Program-made: the position numbers and the translations under genes
Notes under the pieces: generated by a model
Told to the model about the DNA's origin: nothing
The model's database searches: none
Seen by the model: only the letters and a program-made list of their open reading frames with translations
NCBI RefSeq assembly: GCF_027497355.1
Contig: NZ_CP114909.1
Location: 2,542,001-2,606,000 of the forward strand
Source of the DNA: Micromonospora sp. WMMA1947
GTDB lineage: Bacteria > Actinomycetota > Actinomycetes > Mycobacteriales > Micromonosporaceae
Length of the DNA: 64,000 nt
Direction: 5' to 3'
Shown here: piece by piece, positions 34,136 to 43,215 of the stretch
How the letters are laid out: each line of letters starts with the position of its first letter
Numbering within the stretch: position 1 is the stretch's first letter

Positions 34136-35486
34136 TGGGTTGCTCCTCCGGGTAGCGGTACAGCCGTCGACGGGTGTTCAACGCGATGGCCGAGCCGAGG
34201 GTGAGCGGCCCGATCCGTCCGATGTACATGAGCGCGGTCAGCACGTACTGGCCCGGTGGCGAGAGCTGCCCGGACACGCCGACGGTCAGGCCGGTGGTGC
34301 TGAAGGCGGAGGTGACCTCGAACAACGCGGCCGAGAACGATATGTGCGAGGTCAGCGCGATCAGGCCGACCGTCCCGCCGGCCACGAGCGCCACGCTCAG
34401 CAGCGCCACCGTCAGCGCCTGCCGCTGGCTCGCCGTCGCCACCCGGCGGTGCCCGACTGTGGTGTCCGGCTCGCCCCGCAGCTCGGCCCAGATGGCGAAG
34501 CCGAGCAGGAAGAACGTGGAGACCTTGATGCCGCCCGCGGTGCTGGCGCTGCCGCCGCCGATGAACATCAGGCCGATCAGCATGGGGTAGCTCTCGTCGG
34601 TGAGCCGCCCGACGTTGACGACGTCGAAGCCGCCGGTACGGCTCAACGCGATCTGGGTGAACGACGCCAGCAACTTGCCCGGCACGTCGAAGGTGCCGAT
34701 CGTGAACGGGTTGCCCCACTCGGCCACCAGCAGGTACGCGACGCCGAAGACGGTCAGCACCACGCTGCCCCAGACGGTCAGCTTCGTGGCGACCGCCCAG
34801 CGCGCCGGCTGCCGCCACTCGCGTACCGCCTCGAACAGCGCCGGGAAACCCAGCCCGCCGATGATCGCGCCGACGCTGAGCGGCAGCGCCACCCAGCCGT
34901 CCCGGGAGAACGCGATCAGGCCGTCCGAGTAGAGCGCGAACCCGCCGTTGTTGAACGCCTGCACCGAGTGGAACACCGCCGACCAGAGCGCCCGGCCCGG
35001 CCGGTAGTCGTACGCCAGGAACAGGCGCGCGGCGATCACCGCCGTCATCAGCGCCTCGGTGACGAAGACGGTCGCCGCGATGCGCAGCAGCAGCCGGCGT
35101 ACGTCGCCGAGGCCGAACTCGGCGGTCTCCGCCTGCACGAGCAGCCGGTTACGCAGACCGAGCTGGCGGGACACCGCCAGGATCACCAGCGACGCCCCGG
35201 TCAGGATGCCCAGACCACCGAGCTGCGTCAGCACGGTGATCATCACGAGCCCGAAGCCGTTCCAGTAGTTCGGCGTGTCGGTCACCGCCATCCCGGTCAC
35301 CGACACCGCCGAGGTGGAGGTGAACAGCGCGGTGACGAACGGGGTGTACCGCTGCTGGCTCGTCGCCCAGGGCAGCATGAGCAGACCGGTGCCGACCAGG
35401 ATCACCGCCAGGAACCCCAACGGCACCAGCCGTACGGGCTTCCGGAGCAGGCGGCGCACCCCGTCATCTTCCGTCCGGAGATTCAC
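34125..35486 (-). CDS. trkH: TrkH/KtrB-type potassium uptake membrane subunit
   Basis: About 453 aa with eight or more membrane helices and four P-loop-like selectivity segments, of which TSTSAVSVTGMAV, NNGGFALYSDG, GGGSASTAGGIKV and TSAFSTTGLTVG carry the Gly of each filter. It forms the potassium (possibly Na-coupled) pore with TrkA. The start is uncertain: GTG at 35486 is given, GTG at 35459 is an alternative that still leaves the first helix complete, and GTG at 35525 is possible. Divergent from the glycerophosphodiesterase gene. Confidence 0.9.
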   Translation of the reverse strand: MNLRTEDDGVRRLLRKPVRLVPLGFLAVILVGTGLLMLPWATSQQRYTPFVTALFTSTSAVSVTGMAVTDTPNYWNGFGLVMITVLTQLGGLGILTGASLVILAVSRQLGLRNRLLVQAETAEFGLGDVRRLLLRIAATVFVTEALMTAVIAARLFLAYDYRPGRALWSAVFHSVQAFNNGGFALYSDGLIAFSRDGWVALPLSVGAIIGGLGFPALFEAVREWRQPARWAVATKLTVWGSVVLTVFGVAYLLVAEWGNPFTIGTFDVPGKLLASFTQIALSRTGGFDVVNVGRLTDESYPMLIGLMFIGGGSASTAGGIKVSTFFLLGFAIWAELRGEPDTTVGHRRVATASQRQALTVALLSVALVAGGTVGLIALTSHISFSAALFEVTSAFSTTGLTVGVSGQLSPPGQYVLTALMYIGRIGPLTLGSAIALNTRRRLYRYPEEQPIVG

Positions 35487-35565
35487 CGGCAGGTCAGAAA
35501 CCGACCAACTGGCGGTCAACCACACCCGGTCTGCTGTGCGTACCCATCGACGACAGGAGACGGCG

Positions 35566-36687
35566 TTGCGACGTACCCTTTCCGCCCTCGGCGTGACCGG
35601 CGCGCTGCTCGCGGCGGCCGCAGTGGTGGTGCCGGCCGTGGCCGCCCAGGCCGGCCCGGACCACCGCGCCGCCGAGCAGGCCCGCCCGGCCCAGCGGCCG
35701 ATCGTGATCGGCCACCGCGGCGCGAGCGGCTACCGCCCCGAGCACACCCTGGAGGCCTACCGGCTCGCCATCCGCCAGGGCGCCGACTTCATCGAACCGG
35801 ACCTGGTCGCGACCAGGGACGGCGTCCTGGTCGCGCGGCACGAGAACGAGATCTCCGGTACGACGGACGTGGCCGCCCACCCCGAGTTCGCCGCCCGCAA
35901 GGCGACGAAGACCATCGACGGGGTGAAGGTCACCGGCTGGTTCACCGAGGACTTCACGCTGGCCGAGCTGAAGACGCTGCGGGCCAAGGAGCGGCTGCCG
36001 CAGGTGCGGGTCGCGAACACCGCGTTCGACGGCAGGTTCGAGATCCCGACGTTCCAGGAGGTCATCGACCTGGCGCGGACCGAGTCGAAGGCCCGCGGCC
36101 GGACCATCGGCGTCTACCCGGAGACCAAGCACCCGACCTACTTCGCGTCGATCGGCCGTCCACTGGAGGAGCCGCTGGTGGCGGTGCTGCGCCGCAACCG
36201 GCTCACCCACCGCGCAGACCCGGTGTTCGTCCAGAGCTTCGAGACCGCCAACCTGCGCAAGCTCGACACGATGATCGACGTACGGCTGGTGCAGCTCATG
36301 GACGCGTCCGGCGCGCCCTACGACTTCGTCGCGGGCGGCGACAAGCGGACCTACGCGGACCTGGCCACGCCCGCGGGCCTGGCCTGGATCTCCCGGTACG
36401 CCGACGGCGTCGGCCTGAACAAGAACCTGATCGTGCCCCGGGACCCGGCCGGACGACTGCTCGCGCCGACAGCGGTGATCCGGGACGCGCACCGGCGGAA
36501 GCTGGTGGTGCACGCGTGGACGTTCCGGGCCGAGAACCAGTTCCTGCCGGTGGACTTCCGGATCGGCACCGACCCGAACGCGCGTGGTGACATCACGTCG
36601 GAATACGAGCTGTTCTTCGACCTGGGCCTGGACGGCGTGTTCAGCGACCACCCCGACACGGCGGCGGCCGCCCGAGCCGGCCGCTGA
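35566..36687 (+). CDS. glpQ: Secreted glycerophosphodiester phosphodiesterase
   Basis: 373 aa from a TTG at 35566 with AGGAGA five bases upstream. A signal peptide (LSALGVTGALLAAAAVVVPA) precedes the GDPD catalytic core: IVIGHRGASGYRPEHTLEAY with the catalytic His and Arg-Gly, IEPDLVATRDGVLVARHE with metal-binding Glu/Asp and second His, and HAWTFRAEN late in the barrel. It hydrolyses glycerophosphodiesters from phospholipids or teichoic acids to glycerol-3-phosphate outside the cell. It could act in series with the secreted phospholipase A2 at 4.6 kb, though the genes are not linked. Confidence 0.92.
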   Translation: MRRTLSALGVTGALLAAAAVVVPAVAAQAGPDHRAAEQARPAQRPIVIGHRGASGYRPEHTLEAYRLAIRQGADFIEPDLVATRDGVLVARHENEISGTTDVAAHPEFAARKATKTIDGVKVTGWFTEDFTLAELKTLRAKERLPQVRVANTAFDGRFEIPTFQEVIDLARTESKARGRTIGVYPETKHPTYFASIGRPLEEPLVAVLRRNRLTHRADPVFVQSFETANLRKLDTMIDVRLVQLMDASGAPYDFVAGGDKRTYADLATPAGLAWISRYADGVGLNKNLIVPRDPAGRLLAPTAVIRDAHRRKLVVHAWTFRAENQFLPVDFRIGTDPNARGDITSEYELFFDLGLDGVFSDHPDTAAAARAGR

Positions 36688-36699
36688 CCCTGCTCCTTC

Positions 36700-36734
36700 G
36701 ACGGGGTGCCCGCCGCAGCGGCGGGCACCCCGTC
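36700..36734 (+). terminator. Strong hairpin terminator
   Basis: GACGGGGTGCCCGCCGC (36700-36716) pairs with its full complement (36718-36734); the tight loop would open to a few bases. It follows the glycerophosphodiesterase stop. Confidence 0.85.
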
Positions 36735-36809
36735 CGCTTGCCCAGGTCCGTCCCGGGCCCCCTAGCCGATCTGTGAGTTCTCCCGGCTCCCCCGGCTCCC
36801 CAGCTCCGA

Positions 36810-36861
36810 GAGATCTTGGTATCAAACGGCCCTCATAGGGGCCCTTTCCTACCAAGATCTC
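36810..36861. repeat. Palindrome copy G
   Basis: Arms GAGATCTTGGTA and complement with an inner GGCCCT/AGGGGCC pairing; near-sister of copy B at 15936. Confidence 0.85.
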
Positions 36862-36965
36862 CACCGATCCCACCTCGCGGAACGCCAGTCTCGCCCGATG
36901 GACGGCGCTCGACGCAGCAACAAGCCGAACGGGGAGCTCCCGCCCGCGCCGCCCCGAAACCTCTG

Positions 36966-37035
36966 CGATCTTGGAGTTGTGGTGCCTGATAAGTCGGGCT
37001 AACCGGGCATCCGAGGCGCCACAACTCCAAGATCG
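36966..37035. repeat. Palindrome copy H
   Basis: 17-base perfect arms CGATCTTGGAGTTGTGG and complement, around a 36-base loop. Confidence 0.88.
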
Positions 37036-37079
37036 ACGGTGGTGGGCGGTGGCGGGCGGGCTTGTCGCGCGGGGCGGGC

Positions 37080-37137
37080 GCCACTTCGGGGGAGTGGCTG
37101 CTTCCGGGCGCGATGATGCCGCCACTTCGGCGTAGTG
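37080..37137. repeat. Direct repeat GCCACTTCGGSGNAGTGG
   Basis: Two 18-base copies (37080-37097, 37120-37137), each itself a small CCACT/AGTGG hairpin; similar to an arm at 21909. Confidence 0.75.
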
Positions 37138-37144
37138 GAGTTGA

Positions 37145-37372
37145 TCAGGCCGGGGGTTCGGCTACGTAGGTGCCTCGGCCGGGCTGGCCGGTGATCAGCT
37201 CGCGATCGTGCAGCAATGACAGGGCGCGGGACGCCGTGTTCATGTGGACGCCATAGGCTTCGGCGAGTTCACGGGTCGAGGGCAACTTGTCGCCGGGCTT
37301 CAACTCGCCACTCTTGATCTTTGCGGCGAGTTCGTTGGCGATCTGACGATACGGCGCTTCGGCTGTAGGCAT
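37145..37372 (-). CDS. Short GntR-family regulator
   Basis: 75 aa: only the winged-helix of the GntR family (PYRQIANELAAKIKSGELKP, LPSTRELAEAYGVHMNTASR, LITGQPGRGTYV) without any effector domain. Such single-domain GntR proteins of the YtrA-like type are common in actinobacteria and often regulate their own or a neighbouring operon. The ATG at 37372 begins directly at the domain; GGAG lies eight bases upstream. No obvious target gene adjoins on the same strand. Confidence 0.85.
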   Translation of the reverse strand: MPTAEAPYRQIANELAAKIKSGELKPGDKLPSTRELAEAYGVHMNTASRALSLLHDRELITGQPGRGTYVAEPPA

Positions 37373-37649
37373 GGTGAGGACTCCGGTCGGTTCGGCACCT
37401 CCGATCATGCCGGGCCTACACCAGTAACTGCAACAAGCGGAAAGCCCGATGTGGACGCTCGATCTACACAGGTATTTTGGGTAGGCTGACCGCGTCCGGC
37501 TCCGGTTGGTTCGGCAAACCTCGGGAGTCGGACCCGGATTGGGCTCCGGGGTCGTACCGCCGAACGGGCTGCGGTCTCGGGGTCGGCGGCCCGCCCGCGT
37601 CCCCTGTCTGCAGGCGGGCCGCCTCCACGGCTCGGTGAGGAGGATCGGC

Positions 37650-37952
37650 GTGCGTAACGTGCTCAACCTGTTCCAGCCATCCCGGCGACGCGGCAAGGGC
37701 GGCTCGCCCAACCAGGGCTGGTACCGATCGGATTCGTGCCGGCCGCTGAGCGTCGGGCAGATCCGCGAGCGGAGGTTCCGCACCGTGCGGCACGGGCTCG
37801 ACCCGGCGGAGGTGCACGCCTTCCTCTACCGGGTGGCGGGTGACCTGGCGCTGGCCCGGCGAGACGCGTCCCGGTACGCCGAGGAGAACACCCGCATCAA
37901 GGCGGCGCTCAGGAGCTGGCAGTCCCGGTTCACACCGGGCGCGCAGCGGTGA
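37650..37952 (+). CDS. Short DivIVA-domain protein
   Basis: 100 aa. After a basic N-terminus, residues ~32-90 (PLSVGQIRERRFRTVRHGLD, PAEVHAFLYRVAGDLALARR) match the DivIVA/Wag31 N-terminal lipid-binding and coiled-coil region, but the long coiled tail of true DivIVA is missing. It may be a membrane-curvature or pole adaptor. GAGGAGG precedes the GTG at 37650. It overlaps the next small gene (GTGA), so they form a pair. Confidence 0.82.
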   Translation: MRNVLNLFQPSRRRGKGGSPNQGWYRSDSCRPLSVGQIRERRFRTVRHGLDPAEVHAFLYRVAGDLALARRDASRYAEENTRIKAALRSWQSRFTPGAQR

Positions 37953-38194
37953 GCCGGGAGCGGTTCGTCGTACACCTGCCGGTTCTCGCGGCCGATCTCG
38001 ACGGCGCGCGGGGGTTCGCGCGGGCCATCTGCCGGGCGCTCGGGTTCCTGGCCGACGTGGAGCGCGCCGGGACGACCGTGTCGCGGGAGGACGAGCAGTC
38101 CGTACGCCACTGGGTCTGGTGCGACCGCCCGCGCGACGGTGGCCGGCGATGTGCACGGGCGGCCGACCACGACGGGGACTGCGGCGGGCGGTGA
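37949..38194 (+). CDS. Small hypothetical protein coupled to the DivIVA-like gene
   Basis: 81 aa, not recognised. The first half is mixed alpha/beta (FVVHLPVLAADLDGARGF); the second half has three Cys and a His spaced WCDRPRDGGRRC and ADHDGDCGGR, which could bind a metal. Its GTG overlaps the stop of the DivIVA-like gene, so coupled translation is likely and supports it being real. Confidence 0.65.
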   Translation: MSRERFVVHLPVLAADLDGARGFARAICRALGFLADVERAGTTVSREDEQSVRHWVWCDRPRDGGRRCARAADHDGDCGGR

Positions 38195-38348
38195 CCGACG
38201 CGCGATGGCGTGGGGCGACATTCCCGGCGAGGTGCGCGTGGTGGGTGTGGCCATCCCGGGTCGGTGCGGTTACGTGTCGATGTCCGCCGTTGTAACGTGC
38301 GGCCATCCCGTCACGGGTACTTGTGTGCGCCGACCACATAGCCCGTGG

Positions 38349-38367
38349 GTGACGTCACTTCTAGCGT
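38349..38367 (+). promoter_or_regulatory. Candidate operator and -10 box before the ABC operon
   Basis: A 10-base palindrome GTGACGTCAC (38349-38358) directly followed by TAGCGT (38362-38367), about 45 bases ahead of the binding-protein start. The palindrome would overlap the promoter. Confidence 0.4.
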
Positions 38368-38410
38368 GAGCCGACAACTGACATTCCCCCTGTCCTCACC
38401 TGGAGTCGCA

Positions 38411-39613
38411 ATGACGATCCGGCACACGCGACGGGTGTTCCTTACCGCCGCCACCTCGGTGGCGGTCGCTCTGGCCGCCACGGCCTGTGGCAGCCCGCAG
38501 GACACCGCATCCGGCGGCGGCGACGCCGCCCCGGTCAAGGTCGGTCTGGTCTACTCCCAGTCCGGGCCGCTCGCCAGCTACGGCAAGCAGTACATCGAGG
38601 GTTTCAAGGCGGGCCTCGACTTCGCCACGAAGGGCACCGGCAAGGTCGGTGACCGCACGATCGAGGTGACCGAGGCCGACGACGCGGGCGACCCGGCCAA
38701 GGCCGTGTCCGCCGCGAAGGACCTGATCGGCAAGGGTACGAAGATCATCGCCGGGTCCACCTCCTCCGGGGTGGCGCTCCAGGTCGCGCCGATCGCCGCG
38801 CAGAACAAGGTGCTGTTCATCTCCGGCCCGGCCGCCACGGACGCGGTGACCGGTGCGAACAAGTACACGTTCCGTTCCGGCCGGCAGTCGTGGCAGGACG
38901 TGGTGACCGCCCGGTCGTTCATCGGCGACGCGGGCGGCAAGAAGGTCGTGGTGTTCGCGCAGGACGGCGCGTTCGGTGACGCGAACGAGGCCGCCGTCAA
39001 GGCCGTCATCGGCGGCGCCGGTGCGGACGTGAGCAGCGTACGGGCCCCGGCCAGCGCCACCGAGTTCACGCCGTTCGCCAGCCAGATCAAGGCCGCCAAG
39101 CCGGACCTGCTCTTCGTCGCCTGGGCCGGCACCACCGCCGGCGCCATGTGGCAGACGCTCGACCAGCAGGGCGTCCTCGCCTCCACCACCGTCGTCACCG
39201 GCCTGGACATCCGCGCCTCGTGGCCGACGTTCGGCGCGGCCGGCAGCAAGATCTCGTTCCTGTCGCACTACTTCGACGGCGCCAGCGACACCGAGGCCGC
39301 CAAGGCCGCGAAGGCGAAGGTGCCGGGCGGCACGCTCGACCTGTTCCACCCGGACGGGTTCGCCGCCGCGCAGATGGTCGTCCGCGCCGTGCAGGAGGGC
39401 GGCGACGACGTGGAGAAGATGGTCACGGCGCTGGAGGGCTGGGAGTTCGAGGGCGTCAAGGGCACCATGAAGATCCGCGCTGAGGACCACGCCCTGCTCC
39501 AGCCGATGTACCAGGCGAAGCTCTCCGGCAGCGGCACCGCCTTCACGGCGACCGCGCAGAAGTCGCTCACCGGTGACGAGAGCGCGCCGCCGGTCGCGCA
39601 GATGAAGGGCTGA
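38411..39613 (+). CDS. Branched-chain-amino-acid-type binding lipoprotein
   Basis: 400 aa. A Tat/Sec-like N-terminus (TRRVFLTAATSVAVALAATA) ends in lipobox ATACGS. The mature part has the Leu/Ile/Val-binding type 1 fold (VKVGLVYSQSGPLASYGKQY, AKDLIGKGTKIIAGSTSSGV). It would capture a substrate outside the membrane for the four transporter genes that follow. The ligand may be a branched-chain amino acid, urea, an amide or an aromatic acid; the sequence does not decide. GGAG lies seven bases before the ATG. Confidence 0.9.
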   Translation: MTIRHTRRVFLTAATSVAVALAATACGSPQDTASGGGDAAPVKVGLVYSQSGPLASYGKQYIEGFKAGLDFATKGTGKVGDRTIEVTEADDAGDPAKAVSAAKDLIGKGTKIIAGSTSSGVALQVAPIAAQNKVLFISGPAATDAVTGANKYTFRSGRQSWQDVVTARSFIGDAGGKKVVVFAQDGAFGDANEAAVKAVIGGAGADVSSVRAPASATEFTPFASQIKAAKPDLLFVAWAGTTAGAMWQTLDQQGVLASTTVVTGLDIRASWPTFGAAGSKISFLSHYFDGASDTEAAKAAKAKVPGGTLDLFHPDGFAAAQMVVRAVQEGGDDVEKMVTALEGWEFEGVKGTMKIRAEDHALLQPMYQAKLSGSGTAFTATAQKSLTGDESAPPVAQMKG

Positions 39614-39616
39614 CCG

Positions 39617-40360
39617 ATGCTCGCCACCCGCGGTCTGACCTGGCGGATCGGTGAGGTCGCCATCGTCGACTCCGTCTACCTCGATCTGGCGCCGGGGGAG
39701 TTCCTCGGCGTGATCGGGCCCAACGGCGCCGGCAAGACCTCCCTGTTCAACCTGATCACCGGCCTGCGCCGGCCCACCGAGGGCACGGTCCTGCTGGACG
39801 GCGCGGACATCACCGCGCTTCCGCCGTACCGGCGTGCCCGGCTCGGCCTGGGGCGTACCTTCCAGGCGTCCTCGGTCTTCGGCTCGCTGAGCGTGCGGGA
39901 GAACGTCCGGCTCGCCGTACAGGCACACCGGGGTGGCTCGATGAAGCTGTGGCGGCGGGCGGCGGCCGACCGGGAGGTGGCCGCCGCCGCCGACGCGGCG
40001 CTCGACCGGGTCGGCCTGCACCACAGGGGTACGGCGCTCGCCGGCACCCTGGCCCACGGCGAGAAGCGCAAGCTGGAGATCGCGCTGCTGCTCGCCGGTG
40101 AGCCCCGGGTGATGCTGCTGGACGAGCCGATGGCCGGGGTGAGCGCCGAGGACGTACCCGAGCTGGTCAGCGTGATCAAGTCGTTGACCGGGGACAGCGG
40201 CCGGGCGGTGCTCATGGTGGAACACCACATGGACGTGATCCTGGAGCTGGCCGACCGGATCGCCGTGATGCACCACGGCGCGCTGCTGGCCTGCGACACC
40301 CCGGACACGGTGATGGCGAACGCCACCGTGCAGGAGGCGTACCTGGGGGAGGCGCTCTAA
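39617..40360 (+). CDS. livG: ABC ATPase, LivG-like
   Basis: 247 aa. Walker A GPNGAGKTS, signature LAHGEKRKLEIALLL (LAHGE replaces the usual LSGGQ, as in LivG proteins), Walker B VMLLDEPMAGVS, and His switch VEHHMDV. It begins three bases after the binding-protein stop. With LivF it drives the importer. Confidence 0.92.
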   Translation: MLATRGLTWRIGEVAIVDSVYLDLAPGEFLGVIGPNGAGKTSLFNLITGLRRPTEGTVLLDGADITALPPYRRARLGLGRTFQASSVFGSLSVRENVRLAVQAHRGGSMKLWRRAAADREVAAAADAALDRVGLHHRGTALAGTLAHGEKRKLEIALLLAGEPRVMLLDEPMAGVSAEDVPELVSVIKSLTGDSGRAVLMVEHHMDVILELADRIAVMHHGALLACDTPDTVMANATVQEAYLGEAL

Positions 40361-41092
40361 ATGACCGAACCTGTCCTGTCCGTGGCGGACCTGTCCGTGC
40401 GGATCGCCGGACTGCACATCCTCCAGGGGGTGTCGTTCGAGGTCGCGCCCACAGGCGTGACGGTGCTGCTCGGGCGCAACGGCGTCGGCAAGACCACCAC
40501 GCTGCGCGCGATCGTCGGGCTGACGCCGCGCGGCGAGGTGCGCGGAAGCGTCCGCATGGGTGCCCGCAGCCTGCTCGCCCGCCCCACCCACCGGCTGGTC
40601 CGCGACGGCCTCGGCTACGTGCCGGAGGACCGCTGCGTCTTCGCCGGGCTCACCGTCGCGGAGAACCTGCGGCTTGCCGAACGGCGGGGCGTCACGCCCG
40701 CGTACGACAAGGTCTTCGCGCTCTTCCCGGAGCTGGAGCGGCGCGGACGGCAACGGGCCGGCTCGCTGTCCGGCGGGCAGCAGCAGATGCTCGCGATCGG
40801 CCGGGTGCTGCTGAACGACAACCGGCTGCTGCTGGTCGACGAGCCGACGAAAGGGCTGGCGCCGAAGGTGGTGACCGAGGTGGCCGAGGTGCTGGAACGG
40901 GTGGCGGAATCCGTGCCGGTGCTGCTGGTCGAGCAGAACCTGGCGGTGGTACGGCGGCTGGCCACAGACGCGGTGGTGCTCTCCGCCGGGAAGGTCGCCT
41001 GGACCGGCGACGCCCGCGAGCTGCTGCTGGAGACGGCGCTGACGAAGTCGTTGCTCGGTGTGGGTTCTGGCTCCGGGGAGGTGCACGCGTGA
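40361..41092 (+). CDS. livF: ABC ATPase, LivF-like
   Basis: 243 aa. Walker A GRNGVGKTT, signature LSGGQQQMLAIGRVLL, Walker B LLLVDEPTKGLAP and VEQNLAVV. The ATG directly follows the stop of livG, and its end overlaps the next gene by four bases. Second ATPase of the same importer. Confidence 0.92.
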   Translation: MTEPVLSVADLSVRIAGLHILQGVSFEVAPTGVTVLLGRNGVGKTTTLRAIVGLTPRGEVRGSVRMGARSLLARPTHRLVRDGLGYVPEDRCVFAGLTVAENLRLAERRGVTPAYDKVFALFPELERRGRQRAGSLSGGQQQMLAIGRVLLNDNRLLLVDEPTKGLAPKVVTEVAEVLERVAESVPVLLVEQNLAVVRRLATDAVVLSAGKVAWTGDARELLLETALTKSLLGVGSGSGEVHA

Positions 41093-41979
41093 ACACAGTG
41101 GTCCTGCTGACGCTGACCGGGCTCGGCCTGGCGGCGCTGTACTTCCTCGTGGCCTCCGGCCTGTCCCTCGTGTTCGGCCTCGCCGACGTGCTCAACTTCG
41201 CGCACGGGCTGTTCCTCGGCGTCGGCGCGTACGCGACCTGGTGGGCCTCGGGCAACCTGCCCGGCGCCGGACCGGACGGGTTCGGCTTCGTGCTCGCCGT
41301 CGTCTTCGGTGTGCTGGCCGGTTCGCTCGTCGCGGTGCTGGTGGAGCTGGTGCTGATCCGGCCGCTCTACTCCCGCACCATCGAGCAGGTGCTCGTCACC
41401 GTCGGCCTGTCGCTCGCCGGGGTGGCGCTGCTCCAGGCCACCTGGGGTGCGGACCCGCGGCCGTTCCCGCGCCCGGACTGGAGCCGGGGCGTCACATCGG
41501 TGCTCGGCGCCCAGGTGCCGAACGCCGGGCTGCTGCTGATCGTCGCCGCCGCGGTGGTGCTCGGCGCGCTGCTGGCGTTCCTGCGCTGGACCCGGTACGG
41601 CCTGATCATCCGGGCCGGCGTGGAGAACCGGGAGATGGTGACGGCGCTCGGCATCGACGTGCGCAAGGCGTTCACGCTGGTCTTCGCGATCGGCGGGGCC
41701 GCCGCCGCGCTGGCCGGTGCGCTCGGCGGCGTCTACTTCGGCACCGTGTCGCCGGGACAGGGCGGGTCGCTGCTGATCTTCGCCTTCATCGTGGTGGTGA
41801 TCGGCGGGATGGGCTCGGTGGTCGGGTCCGCGTACGCGGCGGTCGCGGTGGGGCTGCTGCAACAGTTCGTCAACTACTACGGCACGTCCGGGCTGGGCGA
41901 CCTGTGCGTGGTCGGTCTGCTCGCCGTGGTGCTGCTGCTGCGTCCGCAGGGCCTGGCCGGAAAGGTGGCTCACGCATGA
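41089..41979 (+). CDS. livH: ABC permease, LivH-like
   Basis: 296 aa, about eight membrane helices. Family signatures FGLADVLNFAHGLFLGVGAY near the start and VVVIGGMGSVVGSAYAA near the end are those of LivH/UrtB permeases. Its GTG overlaps livF and its end overlaps the next permease, so the operon is translationally coupled. Confidence 0.92.
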   Translation: MNTVVLLTLTGLGLAALYFLVASGLSLVFGLADVLNFAHGLFLGVGAYATWWASGNLPGAGPDGFGFVLAVVFGVLAGSLVAVLVELVLIRPLYSRTIEQVLVTVGLSLAGVALLQATWGADPRPFPRPDWSRGVTSVLGAQVPNAGLLLIVAAAVVLGALLAFLRWTRYGLIIRAGVENREMVTALGIDVRKAFTLVFAIGGAAAALAGALGGVYFGTVSPGQGGSLLIFAFIVVVIGGMGSVVGSAYAAVAVGLLQQFVNYYGTSGLGDLCVVGLLAVVLLLRPQGLAGKVAHA

Positions 41980-43085
41980 CCAACTCGGTGGTCGACGCGC
42001 CTCCGGCGCAGGTGCCCGACGAACTGACTCCCGGGCGTTCCCGCTGGCACGGCCTGCGTCCGTACCTGCCGTTGGTGGCTCTGGTGGTGGCGGCTGTGCT
42101 GCCGTACTCGACGCTGAACCTGCCCGGCATCTTCGAGGGGCCGCTGAACTCGCCCGGCACGCTGCAACTGCTCGCCATCTGCCTGGTCTTCGGTGGGCTC
42201 GCGGCCGGCTACGACCTGCTGTTCGGGCGTACCGGGATGCTCTCCTTCGGCCACGCCCTCTACTTCGCCGCCGGGGTGTACGGCACCGACATCCTGGTCA
42301 CCAAGGCCGGGCTGCCACTGTGGCAGGCGGCCGTGCTCACGGTGATCGGCGGAACCACGCTCGCCGCGCTGCTCGGCGCGGTGGCCCTGCGGACCGTCGG
42401 CATCGCGTTCGCCATGGTGACGCTGGCGTTCGCGCAGGTCGGGGCGATCCTGGTGGCCCGCGACTTCGGCGGCCTCACCGGCGGCGAGGAGGGCCTGCCG
42501 CTGGACGTCTCCGGGCTGCCGTCGGCGCTGGTGGGCGTCACCAACACGGTGAACCTGTACTGGCTGGCGCTGGCGTACCTGGCCATAGTGGTCCTGGTCG
42601 TGCACCGGGTCAGCGCCTCGCCGACCGGGCGGGTACTCGCCGGGCTGCGCGACGACGAGCGGCGCATCGGGGTGCTCGGGCTCGACCCGTACCGGTTCAA
42701 GTTGGTCGCGTTCACGCTCGCCGGTGGCCTCGCGTCGGCCGGCGGGGTGGTCTACGTGCTGATCGTCGGCGGCGCCAGCCCGCACATCACCTCGTCGGAG
42801 CTGACGCTGTCGCTGCTGGTCATGGTGGTGCTCGGCGGCCCCGGTACGCGATGGGGGCCGGTGCTGGGCGGCGTCCTCTACATGTACCTGGACCACCGGC
42901 TCACCGCGTTCGGCAGCAGCGAGGCGGTGAACAGCCTGCCCGCGTTCCTCAGCCACCCGCTGAGCCAGCCCCTGTTCGTCCTGGGCACGGTGTTCATCCT
43001 GGCCGTCTACTTCTTCCCCGGCGGCCTGGCCAGCCTGCGAACCCGCCTGACCCCCGTCCTGACCGCCCTCCGCCGCACCCGCTGA
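41976..43085 (+). CDS. livM: ABC permease, LivM-like
   Basis: 369 aa, about ten membrane helices, with GRTGMLSFGHALYFAAGVYG and VVLGGPGTRWGPVLGGVLYM as in LivM/UrtC permeases. The hydrophilic N-terminal ~35 residues precede the first helix. Last gene of the five-gene import operon; a palindrome of the GATC family follows 30 bp later and may end the transcript. Confidence 0.92.
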   Translation: MTNSVVDAPPAQVPDELTPGRSRWHGLRPYLPLVALVVAAVLPYSTLNLPGIFEGPLNSPGTLQLLAICLVFGGLAAGYDLLFGRTGMLSFGHALYFAAGVYGTDILVTKAGLPLWQAAVLTVIGGTTLAALLGAVALRTVGIAFAMVTLAFAQVGAILVARDFGGLTGGEEGLPLDVSGLPSALVGVTNTVNLYWLALAYLAIVVLVVHRVSASPTGRVLAGLRDDERRIGVLGLDPYRFKLVAFTLAGGLASAGGVVYVLIVGGASPHITSSELTLSLLVMVVLGGPGTRWGPVLGGVLYMYLDHRLTAFGSSEAVNSLPAFLSHPLSQPLFVLGTVFILAVYFFPGGLASLRTRLTPVLTALRRTR

Positions 43086-43115
43086 CCCGCTCCCGCCCCG
43101 CCCACCTCTGCTCCG

Positions 43116-43174
43116 GCGATCATGAAGTTAACGCCGCGACACGCCGTGTCCGATGGCGCTAACTTCATGATCGC
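43116..43174. repeat. Palindrome copy J
   Basis: 20-base arms with GATCATGAAGTTA and one mismatch, plus an inner GACAC-GCC-GTGTC hairpin; downstream of livM. Confidence 0.85.
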
Positions 43175-43215
43175 GCGGGACAGGGCCCGGGCGGGGATGC
43201 GGGAAGGGAGACCTC

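Larger units (their letters stand above)
36735..37144. other. 410-bp non-coding stretch with palindromes
   Basis: Contains palindromes G and H and two copies of a GCCACTTCGG word. I see no supported gene. It lies between the converging glycerophosphodiesterase and GntR genes. Confidence 0.7.

Noticed and set aside
38396..41086. An 896-residue frame antisense to the ABC operon
   Set aside because: The forward frames carry complete binding-protein, ATPase and permease motifs; the antisense one is low complexity.
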